A stretch of DNA of 14,546 nt from Minisyncoccota bacterium (GTDB taxonomy: Bacteria > Patescibacteriota > Minisyncoccia > Minisyncoccales > GWA2-38-27). The notes beneath the pieces are model-generated. The model was not told the DNA's origin and did not search any database. It saw only the letters and a list, made by a program, of their open reading frames with translations. This document shows positions 1-6,000 of the stretch, one piece after another. Numbering within the stretch: position 1 is the first letter of the stretch; every line of letters begins with the position of its first letter. The stretch is taken from contig JAQUNM010000010.1 of assembly GCA_028717605.1 (NCBI GenBank), positions 1-14,546 on the forward strand, read 5' to 3'. The position numbers were made by a program, and so were the translations under genes.

Positions 1-5
1 AAATT

Positions 6-11
6 TATAAT
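6..11 (+). promoter_or_regulatory. Probable -10 box of the receiver-like gene
   Basis: A perfect TATAAT lies 39 nt before the ATG at 51. Transcription would start near position 18, giving a leader of about 33 nt that contains an A/T-rich stretch and the Shine-Dalgarno. The -35 box would fall before the window, so it cannot be checked. Confidence 0.55.
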
Positions 12-34
12 AAATGTAGCTTTTTAAAAAATCC

Positions 35-46
35 AAAGGAGGTGAT
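35..46 (+). promoter_or_regulatory. Extended Shine-Dalgarno of the receiver-like gene
   Basis: AAAGGAGGTGAT is a 12-nt match to the complement of the canonical bacterial 16S rRNA 3' end. It sits 8 nt (GGAGG to ATG) before position 51. It decides the start: a GTG at 42 lies inside the Shine-Dalgarno itself and cannot be used with it. The same 12 bases recur at 5753-5764. Confidence 0.85.
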
Positions 47-50
47 AAAA

Positions 51-449
51 ATGAAGCTTCTTATTGTAGAGAATGAATTTGAAAACAGACTTAGAGCGCT
101 TCAGGCTTTTAAGCTTGAAGATGGCTTTGAAGTTGTCTTGGTTGACAATAAAAAAGATGCTGAAAAAGCTATCAATGATAAAAAGATACAAGCTGCTTTA
201 ATCAGTCTATTCATTCCAGAGAAAGAAGGACAAGAACCAGATATAAAATACGGAAAAGATTTTGCCGCTACTTTAGATGAAAAAGAAATCAGTTATGTTC
301 TTTTATTCAGTTGCGGTACTAAATGTCTTATTTATCTTGATTTGCTTTGGTTTCAAAGAGACATGGCAACAACAATAACTCTTCCTAGAAGCACTAAAGA
401 GTGTTGGGAACAGGCTTTAGAAATTTTGAAAATAAAAGAAAGAATATAA
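51..449 (+). CDS. Small receiver-like (pseudo-receiver) protein
   Basis: A protein of 132 residues starting at ATG 51. The N-terminus (MKLLIVENEFENR) reads like the first strand and acidic pocket of a response-regulator receiver domain, and there is no output domain. Where receivers have the phosphorylated Asp (pattern LLDLMMP) this protein has LISLFIP, so Ser takes the place of Asp. Phosphotransfer by the usual chemistry is therefore unlikely. The remaining half (strand VLLFS, then a C-terminal amphipathic helix) fits a degenerate receiver fold only loosely. Small stand-alone receiver-like proteins are, to my knowledge, common in Patescibacteria, but I cannot name this family. It is monocistronic, with its own -10 box, leader, strong Shine-Dalgarno and terminator. 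It may bind a partner in a phosphorylation-independent way; the function is unknown. Confidence 0.75.
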   Translation: MKLLIVENEFENRLRALQAFKLEDGFEVVLVDNKKDAEKAINDKKIQAALISLFIPEKEGQEPDIKYGKDFAATLDEKEISYVLLFSCGTKCLIYLDLLWFQRDMATTITLPRSTKECWEQALEILKIKERI

Positions 450-453
450 TTAA

Positions 454-490
454 AAAAGCCAGTCTTGTTTAAAAGGCTGGCTTTTCTTTT
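454..490. terminator. Bidirectional intrinsic terminator
   Basis: A 13-bp stem with one G-T wobble (arms 454-466 and 473-485, loop GTTTAA). The plus strand is followed by a T-rich tail at 482-490. The minus strand runs into a row of T (complement of the A-run 452-457). It serves the receiver-like gene on the plus strand and, from the other side, the topA/tRNA-Leu transcript, whose tRNA ends only 11 nt away. Confidence 0.85.
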
Positions 491-496
491 ATGCAA

Positions 497-580
497 TGCC
501 GCGGGTGGGACTCGAACCCACACAGGATTACTCCTAGACGATTTTGAGTCGTCCCAGTCTACCAATTCCAGCACCGCGGC
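497..580 (-). tRNA. tRNA-Leu, anticodon CAA
   Basis: An 84-nt tRNA that folds fully: acceptor GCCGCGG with CCGCGGC; anticodon stem GACGA/TCGTC closing the loop CTCAAAA (anticodon CAA, reads UUG); a long class II variable arm (AGGA/TCCT); T arm GTGGG-TTCGAGT-CCCAC; discriminator A. The long variable arm with this anticodon identifies leucine. The 3' CCA is not encoded (TTG follows), so it must be added by a nucleotidyltransferase. The D stem is CTG/CTG with a U-U mismatch at 11-24. The 5' end is on the base next to the topA stop codon, and no convincing promoter lies in the topA tail, so it is probably cotranscribed and freed by RNase P. Confidence 0.95.
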
Positions 581-2590
581 TTATTTTGGTTTTTCCCAAA
601 CAGCGTATACACAATTAGGATAAAGTGAACAAGAATAAAAAGTTTTTCCTCTTTTTGTTTTTCTTTCAATTAATTCTCCCTTTTTACATTTCGGACATTG
701 TATTTTAGTGCTCTTTTCTATTTTTTCAAGGTATTTACATTCAGGATAATTGGAGCAGCCTAAGAAAGATCCGAACCTACTTCTTTTGATCTTCATTGGA
801 GCACCGCATTTTTGGCAAATTTTATCTGTTTTTTCTTCTATTAAAGGTTGGGTAAATTTACATTCAGGATAATTAGAGCAGGCATAGAATCGACCAAATC
901 TTCCTATTTTGATAACTATTTTACTTTTACATATTTCGCAGAGCTTTTCTGTTTCTTCTTCAGTAATGTTCTTTTTTTCTATTTCTTTTTCTTTTTTTAA
1001 AAGATTATTTTTGAAAGGAAGATAAAATTCTTTTAAAACTGTTACCCAGTTTACCTTATTTTCAGCTATTTGGTCAAGCTTTTTTTCCATATTGGCCGTA
1101 AATTTAATATCCACTATTTCTGGAAAATGATTGATTAAAAGATTATTAACTATTAAAGCTATGTCAGTTGGTTGAAATTTTTTTTCTTCATCTTTTATAA
1201 CATAATTTCTTTGTAAGATAGTGGTTATAATAGGAGCATAAGTAGAGGGCCTTCCAATATCATTTTTTTCTAATTCTTTTATTAAACTAGCTTCTGTATA
1301 TCTGGGAGGAGGTTGAGTAAAATGCTGAGAAGGAAATAATTTATTAAGTTTTAGTATTTCTTTTTCTTTTAATTCTGGCAATAAGGTTTCTTTAAAACTT
1401 AAAGGATAAATCTCTAAAAACCCTTTGAATTTTAAAATAGATCCCAAAGATTCAAAAGAATAATCTCCAACCTTTATTTCTGCCTTTAAAGAGTCAAATA
1501 GGGCTGATTTCATTTGGCAAGCGACGAATCTTTGCCAAATTAAATTATATATTTTTTCTTGTGATCCTTTTAAGGTTTTAGTTATATTAACATTAGTTGG
1601 TCTAATTGCTTCATGAGCTTCTTGGGCCTTCGTTTTTGTTTTATAGGTTTTTCTTTCATAATAATTTTCTCCATATTTGTTAATTATAAAAGACTCTGCT
1701 TGTTTCAGGGCTTCTTGACTTAAATTTAAGGAATCAGTTCTATGATAGGTAATTAGTCCTTGTTCGTATAACTGTTGACTATTTTGCATAGTATACTTAG
1801 CTGAATAATTAAATTTTCTCCAACATTCTTGTTGTAAAGAGCTAGTGGTAAAAGGCGGAAGAGGACTTCTTCTGGTTTGCTTTTTTTCTATTTTTTCAAC
1901 AATATATTTTTTATCCTTTATTTCTTTGATAATCTTATCTGCCTCTTTTTTATTTTCAATTTCCAGTTTTTTATTATTTTTTTTAACCAACAAGGCTTCA
2001 AATTTTTTCTCGAAGAAAGCTGTAATTTTCCAATATTCTTTTTTTTCAAAGCTATCTCTTTGTTTTTCTCTATCTACTATTAATCTTACAGCTACTGACT
2101 GGACTCTTCCAGCTGAAAGGCCTCTAATAACTTTTTTCCACAAAAAAGGAGAAAGCTCATAACCCACTAGTCTATCTAATATTCTTCTAGTTTGTTGAGC
2201 GTTAACTAAACTTAAGTCTATCTCTCTCGGGTTTTTTAAAGCTTTTAAAATAGCTTCTTTGGTTATTTCGTGAAAAACAATTCTTTTGGGGTTTTTTAGT
2301 TTTAGGATTTCTTTTAAATGCCAAGCAATAGCTTCTCCTTCTCTGTCTTCATCAACAGCTAGAACAACAGAATCCGCTTTTTTAATTGAATTTTTTATTT
2401 CTTTTATTTTTGGTTTAGCTTTTGGTAAAACAGCATAAACTGGTTCAAAATTTTTTTCTGGGTCTATTCCTAGTTTATTTTTAGGCAAATCTCTAACATG
2501 GCCCATTGTCGCTATAATTTCATAGTTTTTACCTAAAAATCTTTTTAGAGTTTTTGATTTAGTTGGGCTTTCTACTAAGATTAATTCCAT
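581..2590 (-). CDS. topA: DNA topoisomerase I (type IA)
   Basis: A 669-residue enzyme that relaxes negative supercoils through a transient tyrosyl-DNA bond. The TOPRIM domain shows Glu7 in VESPTK and the metal-binding DEDREGE at 80-86. The active-site Tyr282 lies in LITYHRTDS. The C-terminus carries three four-cysteine zinc ribbons at about 551-577, 592-618 and 632-660, each of the CxxC...CSxYPxC type. This is a common layout, somewhat shorter than E. coli TopA (865 residues) because the extra C-terminal ribbons are absent. The start ATG follows the GGDEF stop codon after one base (TAATATG) and has no Shine-Dalgarno, so translation is probably coupled to the upstream gene. The stop codon abuts the tRNA-Leu gene with no spacer. 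Confidence 0.98.
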   Translation of the reverse strand: MELILVESPTKSKTLKRFLGKNYEIIATMGHVRDLPKNKLGIDPEKNFEPVYAVLPKAKPKIKEIKNSIKKADSVVLAVDEDREGEAIAWHLKEILKLKNPKRIVFHEITKEAILKALKNPREIDLSLVNAQQTRRILDRLVGYELSPFLWKKVIRGLSAGRVQSVAVRLIVDREKQRDSFEKKEYWKITAFFEKKFEALLVKKNNKKLEIENKKEADKIIKEIKDKKYIVEKIEKKQTRRSPLPPFTTSSLQQECWRKFNYSAKYTMQNSQQLYEQGLITYHRTDSLNLSQEALKQAESFIINKYGENYYERKTYKTKTKAQEAHEAIRPTNVNITKTLKGSQEKIYNLIWQRFVACQMKSALFDSLKAEIKVGDYSFESLGSILKFKGFLEIYPLSFKETLLPELKEKEILKLNKLFPSQHFTQPPPRYTEASLIKELEKNDIGRPSTYAPIITTILQRNYVIKDEEKKFQPTDIALIVNNLLINHFPEIVDIKFTANMEKKLDQIAENKVNWVTVLKEFYLPFKNNLLKKEKEIEKKNITEEETEKLCEICKSKIVIKIGRFGRFYACSNYPECKFTQPLIEEKTDKICQKCGAPMKIKRSRFGSFLGCSNYPECKYLEKIEKSTKIQCPKCKKGELIERKTKRGKTFYSCSLYPNCVYAVWEKPK

Positions 2591-2591
2591 A

Positions 2592-3200
2592 TTAAGAGTC
2601 TTTTGATTCTTTTAAGTATTGACTGAATGTTTTAATTTGATTTTTTCCAGATTCTTTTGCCCAAAGCATGGCTTGATCAGCTGATTCTATTGTTTCTTCT
2701 AGTAATAAAAGAGGTGTGATTTGAGAAACACCAGCACTTATTGTTACTTCAGTGCTTTGTTCTATTAATTGTTTTAGTTTCTCGGCTATTTTTTGGGTTT
2801 CTTCTTCGTTGCTTCCCCTTAAAGCAATTACAAATTCTTCTCCGCCATAACGACAGACAATATCAGATCCACGAACATTTTTTTGCAGGATATTACTTAC
2901 TTCTTTTAAAATTTTATCTCCATAAGAATGGCCGTGTTTATCATTGAGTTTTTTAAAATTATCAATATCGCAAAATATTATGCTTAAATTTTTTAGGCTT
3001 TCTTTTCTTTTTTCCTTTTCTGGGTCAAACAAAGACTTAACATCTGCTTGTACTGTTTCTAAAAAAAACTTTCTGGTTTTTAAACCAGTTAAGTTATCGT
3101 GCATTAAATCCTGTTTTAATCTTTCTATCTCTGCTTCTTTGTCTTTTAACTGTTCTTTTAAATCTTCTATTGTTTCTTCTTTCTTTTCAAAATTTTCCAT
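2592..3200 (-). CDS. Diguanylate cyclase (GGDEF domain, soluble)
   Basis: A 202-residue protein predicted to make cyclic di-GMP from two GTP. Residues 5-32 are a charged coiled coil, the likely dimerisation handle. The GGDEF domain then runs from DNLTGLKTR (about 35-43), through FCDIDNFKKLND with the metal-binding Asp78, to the active loop GGEEF at 119-123. An RxxD inhibitory site (Arg110 to Asp113) lies exactly five residues before GGEEF, as in product-inhibited cyclases. No membrane segment, signal peptide or sensor domain is seen, so input would come through the coiled coil or a partner. It has its own -10 box after mfd and is followed by topA one base later. No cyclic di-GMP effector or EAL domain is visible in this window. 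Confidence 0.93.
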   Translation of the reverse strand: MENFEKKEETIEDLKEQLKDKEAEIERLKQDLMHDNLTGLKTRKFFLETVQADVKSLFDPEKEKRKESLKNLSIIFCDIDNFKKLNDKHGHSYGDKILKEVSNILQKNVRGSDIVCRYGGEEFVIALRGSNEEETQKIAEKLKQLIEQSTEVTISAGVSQITPLLLLEETIESADQAMLWAKESGKNQIKTFSQYLKESKDS

Positions 3201-3208
3201 AATAAATA

Positions 3209-3237
3209 ATTATATAAGAAAAAACGGTTTAAGTAAA
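3209..3237 (-). promoter_or_regulatory. Promoter for the GGDEF-topA-tRNA-Leu unit
   Basis: Read on the minus strand: -35 TTTACT (3237-3232, 4 of 6 consensus), a 17-bp spacer, then -10 TATAAT (3214-3209, perfect). The -10 ends 8 nt before the GGDEF ATG and no Shine-Dalgarno follows, so the mRNA would be leaderless or have a leader of 1-2 nt. The -35 lies in the last codons of mfd. Confidence 0.6.
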
Positions 3238-5157
3238 TCTTTCAATTGAATCAGCTAAAATTTGACAATATAAATTAAGCCCTACTTGATTGATAGTACC
3301 TGATTGTTCTTTGCCTATAATATTACCAGCTCCTCTTAGTTCTAGATCTTTTAGAGCTATTTTATAACCAGAACCTAGCTCTTCTGCTTGTTTTAAAACT
3401 TTTAGTCTTTGTTTTGCTATTTCGGTTAATTTTTTAGGATATAAAAAATAAGCATAAGCTTGTGAATGAGATCTACCGACCCTTCCTTTTATTTGATAGG
3501 CCTGAGACAGTCCTAATAGAGCGCTATTAGCCACAATGAGAGTGTTAACATTACTAATATCTAAACCGTTTTCAATTATGGTGGTAGCTATTAAAACATC
3601 TATCAATTTATTTTGAAAATCTTGCATTATTTGAATCATTTCTTTTTCTTCTAATTTTCCATGAATTATAGCAAACCTAGCCGAAGGGATTAATTCTTCT
3701 AATTCTTTTTTAATTTTTTCTATATTTTTTACTTTATTATATAAATAATAAACTTGACCCTTTCTTTTTAATTCTTTTTCAACAGCTTTTTTGATAATTT
3801 TTTTATCAAACGAATGAACAAATGTTTTAATAGCCAATCTATTTTTGGGTGGGGTTTGGATAATGCTTATTTTTTTTAAATTGGTTAAGGCCATGTAAAG
3901 GGTTCTGGGGATAGGGGTAGCTGAAAGAGAAACTATATCTAGGTAGGTTCTTAGTTCTTTAAATTTTTCTTTTTGTTTTACCCCAAACCTTTGCTCTTCG
4001 TCTATAATTAAAACCCCTCCTTTTTCAAAAACGAGATTAAATACATCTTTAGAAAAAATTCTATGAGTAGCTATTATTATATCTATATTTTTAATATTTT
4101 TAACAATAGTTTGTTGTTCCTTTTTGTTTTGTAACCTTGAAAGTAAAGCTATTTTTATAGGAAGATTATTTAATCTTTTTTTAAAATTATTATAATGTTG
4201 ATTAGCTAGAATAGTAGTAGGACATATCATAATTGCTTGTTTCCCCGAATTAATAACTTTTATCATTATTCTTAAGGCGATTTCTGTTTTACCAAAACCA
4301 ATATCACCGCAAATTATCCTATCTATAGGTCTTTCTTTTTCTAGATCTTTTTTAATTTCTTCCCAGGCTTTTATTTGATCTGGGGTTTCTTCGTATTCAA
4401 AGCTACTTAAAACATTATTCATTATTTCATCGTCTGGTAAATAAGCTGGTCTTAATGCTTTTTCCCTTTTTTGGGTTAATAACAAGATTTCTTTAGCTAA
4501 TTTTTCTGTTTTCTGCTTAATCTTTTGTTTTTTCTTTTCCCAATAATAGCCACCTAATCTTGTTATCTTAGGTTGAGAAAAACCAATGTATTTGCTTAAT
4601 TTTCTTTTTAAATTAACAGGAACATAAAGTTTATCGTTTTTTGCATATTCGATTACATAATATTCATTATTGTTTATAATTGATTTTTCTTTAAATATTC
4701 CAATACCATGGTCAAGATGAACCAGATAATCATTGGGTTTTAAATCAGTTAAGTTGGAAAAAGAATCTTGTCTTTTTATTTTTTTAATTAAAAGTGCTTT
4801 ATTTTTTTTAAAATCTATGTTTGTAGGAATTTCCTTAATTTTTTCTAATTTATTAGCTGAAAACTCAAAACAAAGAATATTTTTAGAATTAAGAGGAAAA
4901 ACGTATAATAAGCCTCCTAAATGAGAAAATTCTCCTATTTGTTCTACTTTTTGGACTTTTTCATATCCTAGGTTAGAGAGTTTATTTAAAATAGAGGAAA
5001 GATTATATTTATTTTCTTTTTTTAATAAAATTGTGTTTTCTTTAAAAAAAGCCTGATCTTTAATAGATTTAATATTTTTTTCAAACCAAAAATTTTCTCT
5101 TTCTAAAAAGTAAGGAATAATAGCTAGAATTAAAGCTTGTTCTCTAATTATATTCAT
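3229..5157 (-). CDS. mfd: Short-form Mfd (transcription-repair coupling translocase)
   Basis: A 642-residue protein (E. coli Mfd has 1148). Mfd pushes or removes RNA polymerase stalled at lesions, using ATP. Visible parts: a remnant of the UvrB-like module (IGEFSHLGGLLYVFP, about 74-88); the RNA-polymerase-interaction domain (HLDHGIGIF...KLYVPV, about 147-181); and the RecG-like motor with Walker A GDIGFGKT (284-291), DEEQ (386-389), SAT (412-414) and the TRG region (about 526-565, ending GRVGRS). It stops at SGTINQVGLNLYCQIL, the end of the motor, so the autoinhibitory C-terminal domain D7 is missing, as are the first UvrB-like part and the UvrA-binding domain D2. The ATG lies inside the end of pth (14-bp overlap), so no missing exon can hide upstream. 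It differs from RecG in having the polymerase-interaction domain. Confidence 0.92.
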   Translation of the reverse strand: MNIIREQALILAIIPYFLERENFWFEKNIKSIKDQAFFKENTILLKKENKYNLSSILNKLSNLGYEKVQKVEQIGEFSHLGGLLYVFPLNSKNILCFEFSANKLEKIKEIPTNIDFKKNKALLIKKIKRQDSFSNLTDLKPNDYLVHLDHGIGIFKEKSIINNNEYYVIEYAKNDKLYVPVNLKRKLSKYIGFSQPKITRLGGYYWEKKKQKIKQKTEKLAKEILLLTQKREKALRPAYLPDDEIMNNVLSSFEYEETPDQIKAWEEIKKDLEKERPIDRIICGDIGFGKTEIALRIMIKVINSGKQAIMICPTTILANQHYNNFKKRLNNLPIKIALLSRLQNKKEQQTIVKNIKNIDIIIATHRIFSKDVFNLVFEKGGVLIIDEEQRFGVKQKEKFKELRTYLDIVSLSATPIPRTLYMALTNLKKISIIQTPPKNRLAIKTFVHSFDKKIIKKAVEKELKRKGQVYYLYNKVKNIEKIKKELEELIPSARFAIIHGKLEEKEMIQIMQDFQNKLIDVLIATTIIENGLDISNVNTLIVANSALLGLSQAYQIKGRVGRSHSQAYAYFLYPKKLTEIAKQRLKVLKQAEELGSGYKIALKDLELRGAGNIIGKEQSGTINQVGLNLYCQILADSIERFT

Positions 5158-5671
5158 TCATTGTTTTTTCCAAGCCTTGATTAATTAAAGAATCCATGAC
5201 CAAAACTGATTTTTCTAAAATGTTTTCTATCTTTTTTCTTTCTAGGAAATTGAAATTTTTTAAAACAAAAAACTCAGTTTTTAACGGTTTTTTTTCCGAA
5301 CTAATGCCTATTCTTATTCTTGTAAAGTTTTTTGTTTTTATTTCTTGAATAATTGATTCTATTCCTTTGTGACCAGCACTTGTTCTATTTTTAACTATTT
5401 TAATTTTGCCGAATTTTAAATCAATATCATCATGAACAACTATTAGTTGAGAAATTTTTTTATTTTTTAAAACCTTTCCAGAATTATTCATAAAAGTTAA
5501 TGGTTTTAAAAGTAAAACATTATCTTTTTCAGAAAAGGCACATTCTCTAGAAAAAGAAAAATTAGGAAAATTTTTTTCTTTTTGGAACTTATCTAGAACC
5601 CTAAAGCCTATATTATGCCTAGTATTTAAATATTTTTTACCTGGATTTCCCAGGCCAAGAAAAATAATCAT
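5144..5671 (-). CDS. pth: Peptidyl-tRNA hydrolase
   Basis: A 175-residue enzyme that frees tRNA from dropped-off peptidyl-tRNA. Family motifs: GLGNPGKKY at the N-terminus (Asn9), the catalytic His19 in TRHNIGF, MNNSG (about 61-65) and HDDIDL (Asp81, matching E. coli Asp93). The substrate-binding loop reads SAGHKGIES, with Lys where E. coli has Asn114 (GGHNG), a clear change at a substrate-contact residue. It is first in the minus-strand block. A perfect -10 box ends 6 nt before the ATG and there is no Shine-Dalgarno, so the message is predicted to be leaderless. The 3' end overlaps mfd by 14 bp. Confidence 0.96.
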   Translation of the reverse strand: MIIFLGLGNPGKKYLNTRHNIGFRVLDKFQKEKNFPNFSFSRECAFSEKDNVLLLKPLTFMNNSGKVLKNKKISQLIVVHDDIDLKFGKIKIVKNRTSAGHKGIESIIQEIKTKNFTRIRIGISSEKKPLKTEFFVLKNFNFLERKKIENILEKSVLVMDSLINQGLEKTMNEYN

Positions 5672-5677
5672 TTACTT

Positions 5678-5706
5678 ATTATATAATGTTTTTCATTTTT
5701 TGACAA
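5678..5706 (-). promoter_or_regulatory. pth promoter (leaderless type)
   Basis: On the minus strand: -35 TTGTCA (5706-5701, 5 of 6), a 17-bp spacer, then -10 TATAAT (5683-5678, 6 of 6), then exactly 6 nt to the ATG. The predicted start of transcription falls on the A of the ATG. The -35 overlaps the plus-strand -35 of the 50-residue gene. Confidence 0.8.
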
Positions 5707-5728
5707 AAATTTTATTATCTGATATTAA
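5700..5728 (+). promoter_or_regulatory. Promoter of the 50-residue gene
   Basis: A perfect -35 TTGACA (5700-5705), a 17-bp spacer, and -10 TATTAA (5723-5728). A second -10-like TATAAT lies at 5730-5735, but its -35 spacing of 24 bp is poor. The leader would be about 30-36 nt and holds the Shine-Dalgarno. The -35 is shared with the divergent pth promoter. Confidence 0.7.
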
Positions 5729-5752
5729 ATATAATTGTTCTTTAATTTACGC

Positions 5753-5765
5753 AAAGGAGGTGATC
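5753..5765 (+). promoter_or_regulatory. Full-length Shine-Dalgarno of the 50-residue gene
   Basis: AAAGGAGGTGATC is a 13-nt complement to the canonical bacterial 16S rRNA 3' end, far longer than a usual Shine-Dalgarno. Two ATGs follow. ATG 5766 is 5 nt from GGAGG and opens ATG-GCA-TGA. ATG 5771 is 10 nt away and opens the 50-residue frame. Confidence 0.85.
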
Positions 5766-5774
5766 ATGGCATGA
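5766..5774 (+). other. Two-codon leader frame (Met-Ala-stop) overlapping the next start
   Basis: ATG-GCA-TGA begins 5 nt after GGAGG, the same spacing that the 59-residue gene uses. Its stop codon overlaps the ATG at 5771 as ATGA, the usual arrangement for stop-and-restart coupling. It could also be a chance ATG. Confidence 0.4.
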
Positions 5775-5923
5775 ATGGAAAGCCAAAGGGGATTCTCAGA
5801 GATAATCTGAGAAAGATATATTTTGCCGAAAAGCTAAGTTCGCTTCTTATGACCGAAAAGCAGGTTTTTGTGCCTGCTAAAGAGCTTAGAGAGCTGATTA
5901 TAAAGGCTCTTAAAAAAAGCTAA
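5771..5923 (+). CDS. 50-residue basic protein of unknown function
   Basis: I chose ATG 5771 as the start. The same frame can be extended back to a TTG at 5736, but that would run through the Shine-Dalgarno and part of the promoter region. The protein (MNGKPKGILRDNLRKIYFAE...) is lysine/arginine-rich with two likely amphipathic helices, a core motif EKQVFVPAKEL, and a C-terminal helix ending in KKS. There is no membrane segment, signal peptide or cysteine. I do not recognise the family. The frame is visibly richer in G+C than its neighbours, and its DNA holds hairpins at 5793-5813 (8 bp) and 5859-5878 (6 bp). A 9-base repeat CCGAAAAGC (5826, 5853) keeps frame. It is monocistronic with its own promoter and a G/C-rich hairpin after it. 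It could be a small nucleic-acid-binding protein or a dual RNA/protein gene. Confidence 0.65.
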   Translation: MNGKPKGILRDNLRKIYFAEKLSSLLMTEKQVFVPAKELRELIIKALKKS

Positions 5924-5930
5924 TCATTTA

Positions 5931-5958
5931 AAGGGGGCTGCTAATTTGGGGCCCCCTT
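5931..5958 (+). terminator. Strong G/C hairpin after the 50-residue gene
   Basis: An 8-bp stem AAGGGGGC / GCCCCCTT with a 12-nt loop, the most G/C-rich spot in the window. There is no T-run after it (AATCATGC), so as an intrinsic terminator it is atypical; it may act as a 3'-end stabiliser or pause site. TAATCAT repeats flank it at 5921-5927 and 5958-5964. The lepB -35 box begins 8 nt later. Confidence 0.5.
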
Positions 5959-5966
5959 AATCATGC

Positions 5967-5994
5967 TTGTAAAAAATCAACAATTTAGTATAAT
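5967..5994 (+). promoter_or_regulatory. lepB operon promoter (leaderless type)
   Basis: -35 TTGTAA (5967-5972, 4 of 6), a 16-bp spacer, -10 TATAAT (5989-5994, perfect), then exactly 6 nt to the lepB ATG at 6001. No Shine-Dalgarno is present. The predicted transcription start is the start codon itself. Confidence 0.75.
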
Positions 5995-6000
5995 AAAAAT

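Noticed and set aside
353..574. Minus-strand frame of 73 codons across the tRNA and terminator
   Set aside because: It runs through tRNA-Leu and the hairpin; there is no independent support.
1845..2162. Open frames on the plus strand opposite topA (also 1877-2083)
   Set aside because: They are Phe/Ser-rich translations of the A-rich antisense strand of a certain gene, with no Shine-Dalgarno or promoter.
3201..3228. A frameshifted or split C-terminal domain of Mfd
   Set aside because: Only 28 bp separate mfd from the GGDEF gene, so there is no room for domain D7.
2741..3249. Plus-strand frames opposite the GGDEF gene
   Set aside because: Shadows of a gene whose motifs are unmistakable on the minus strand.
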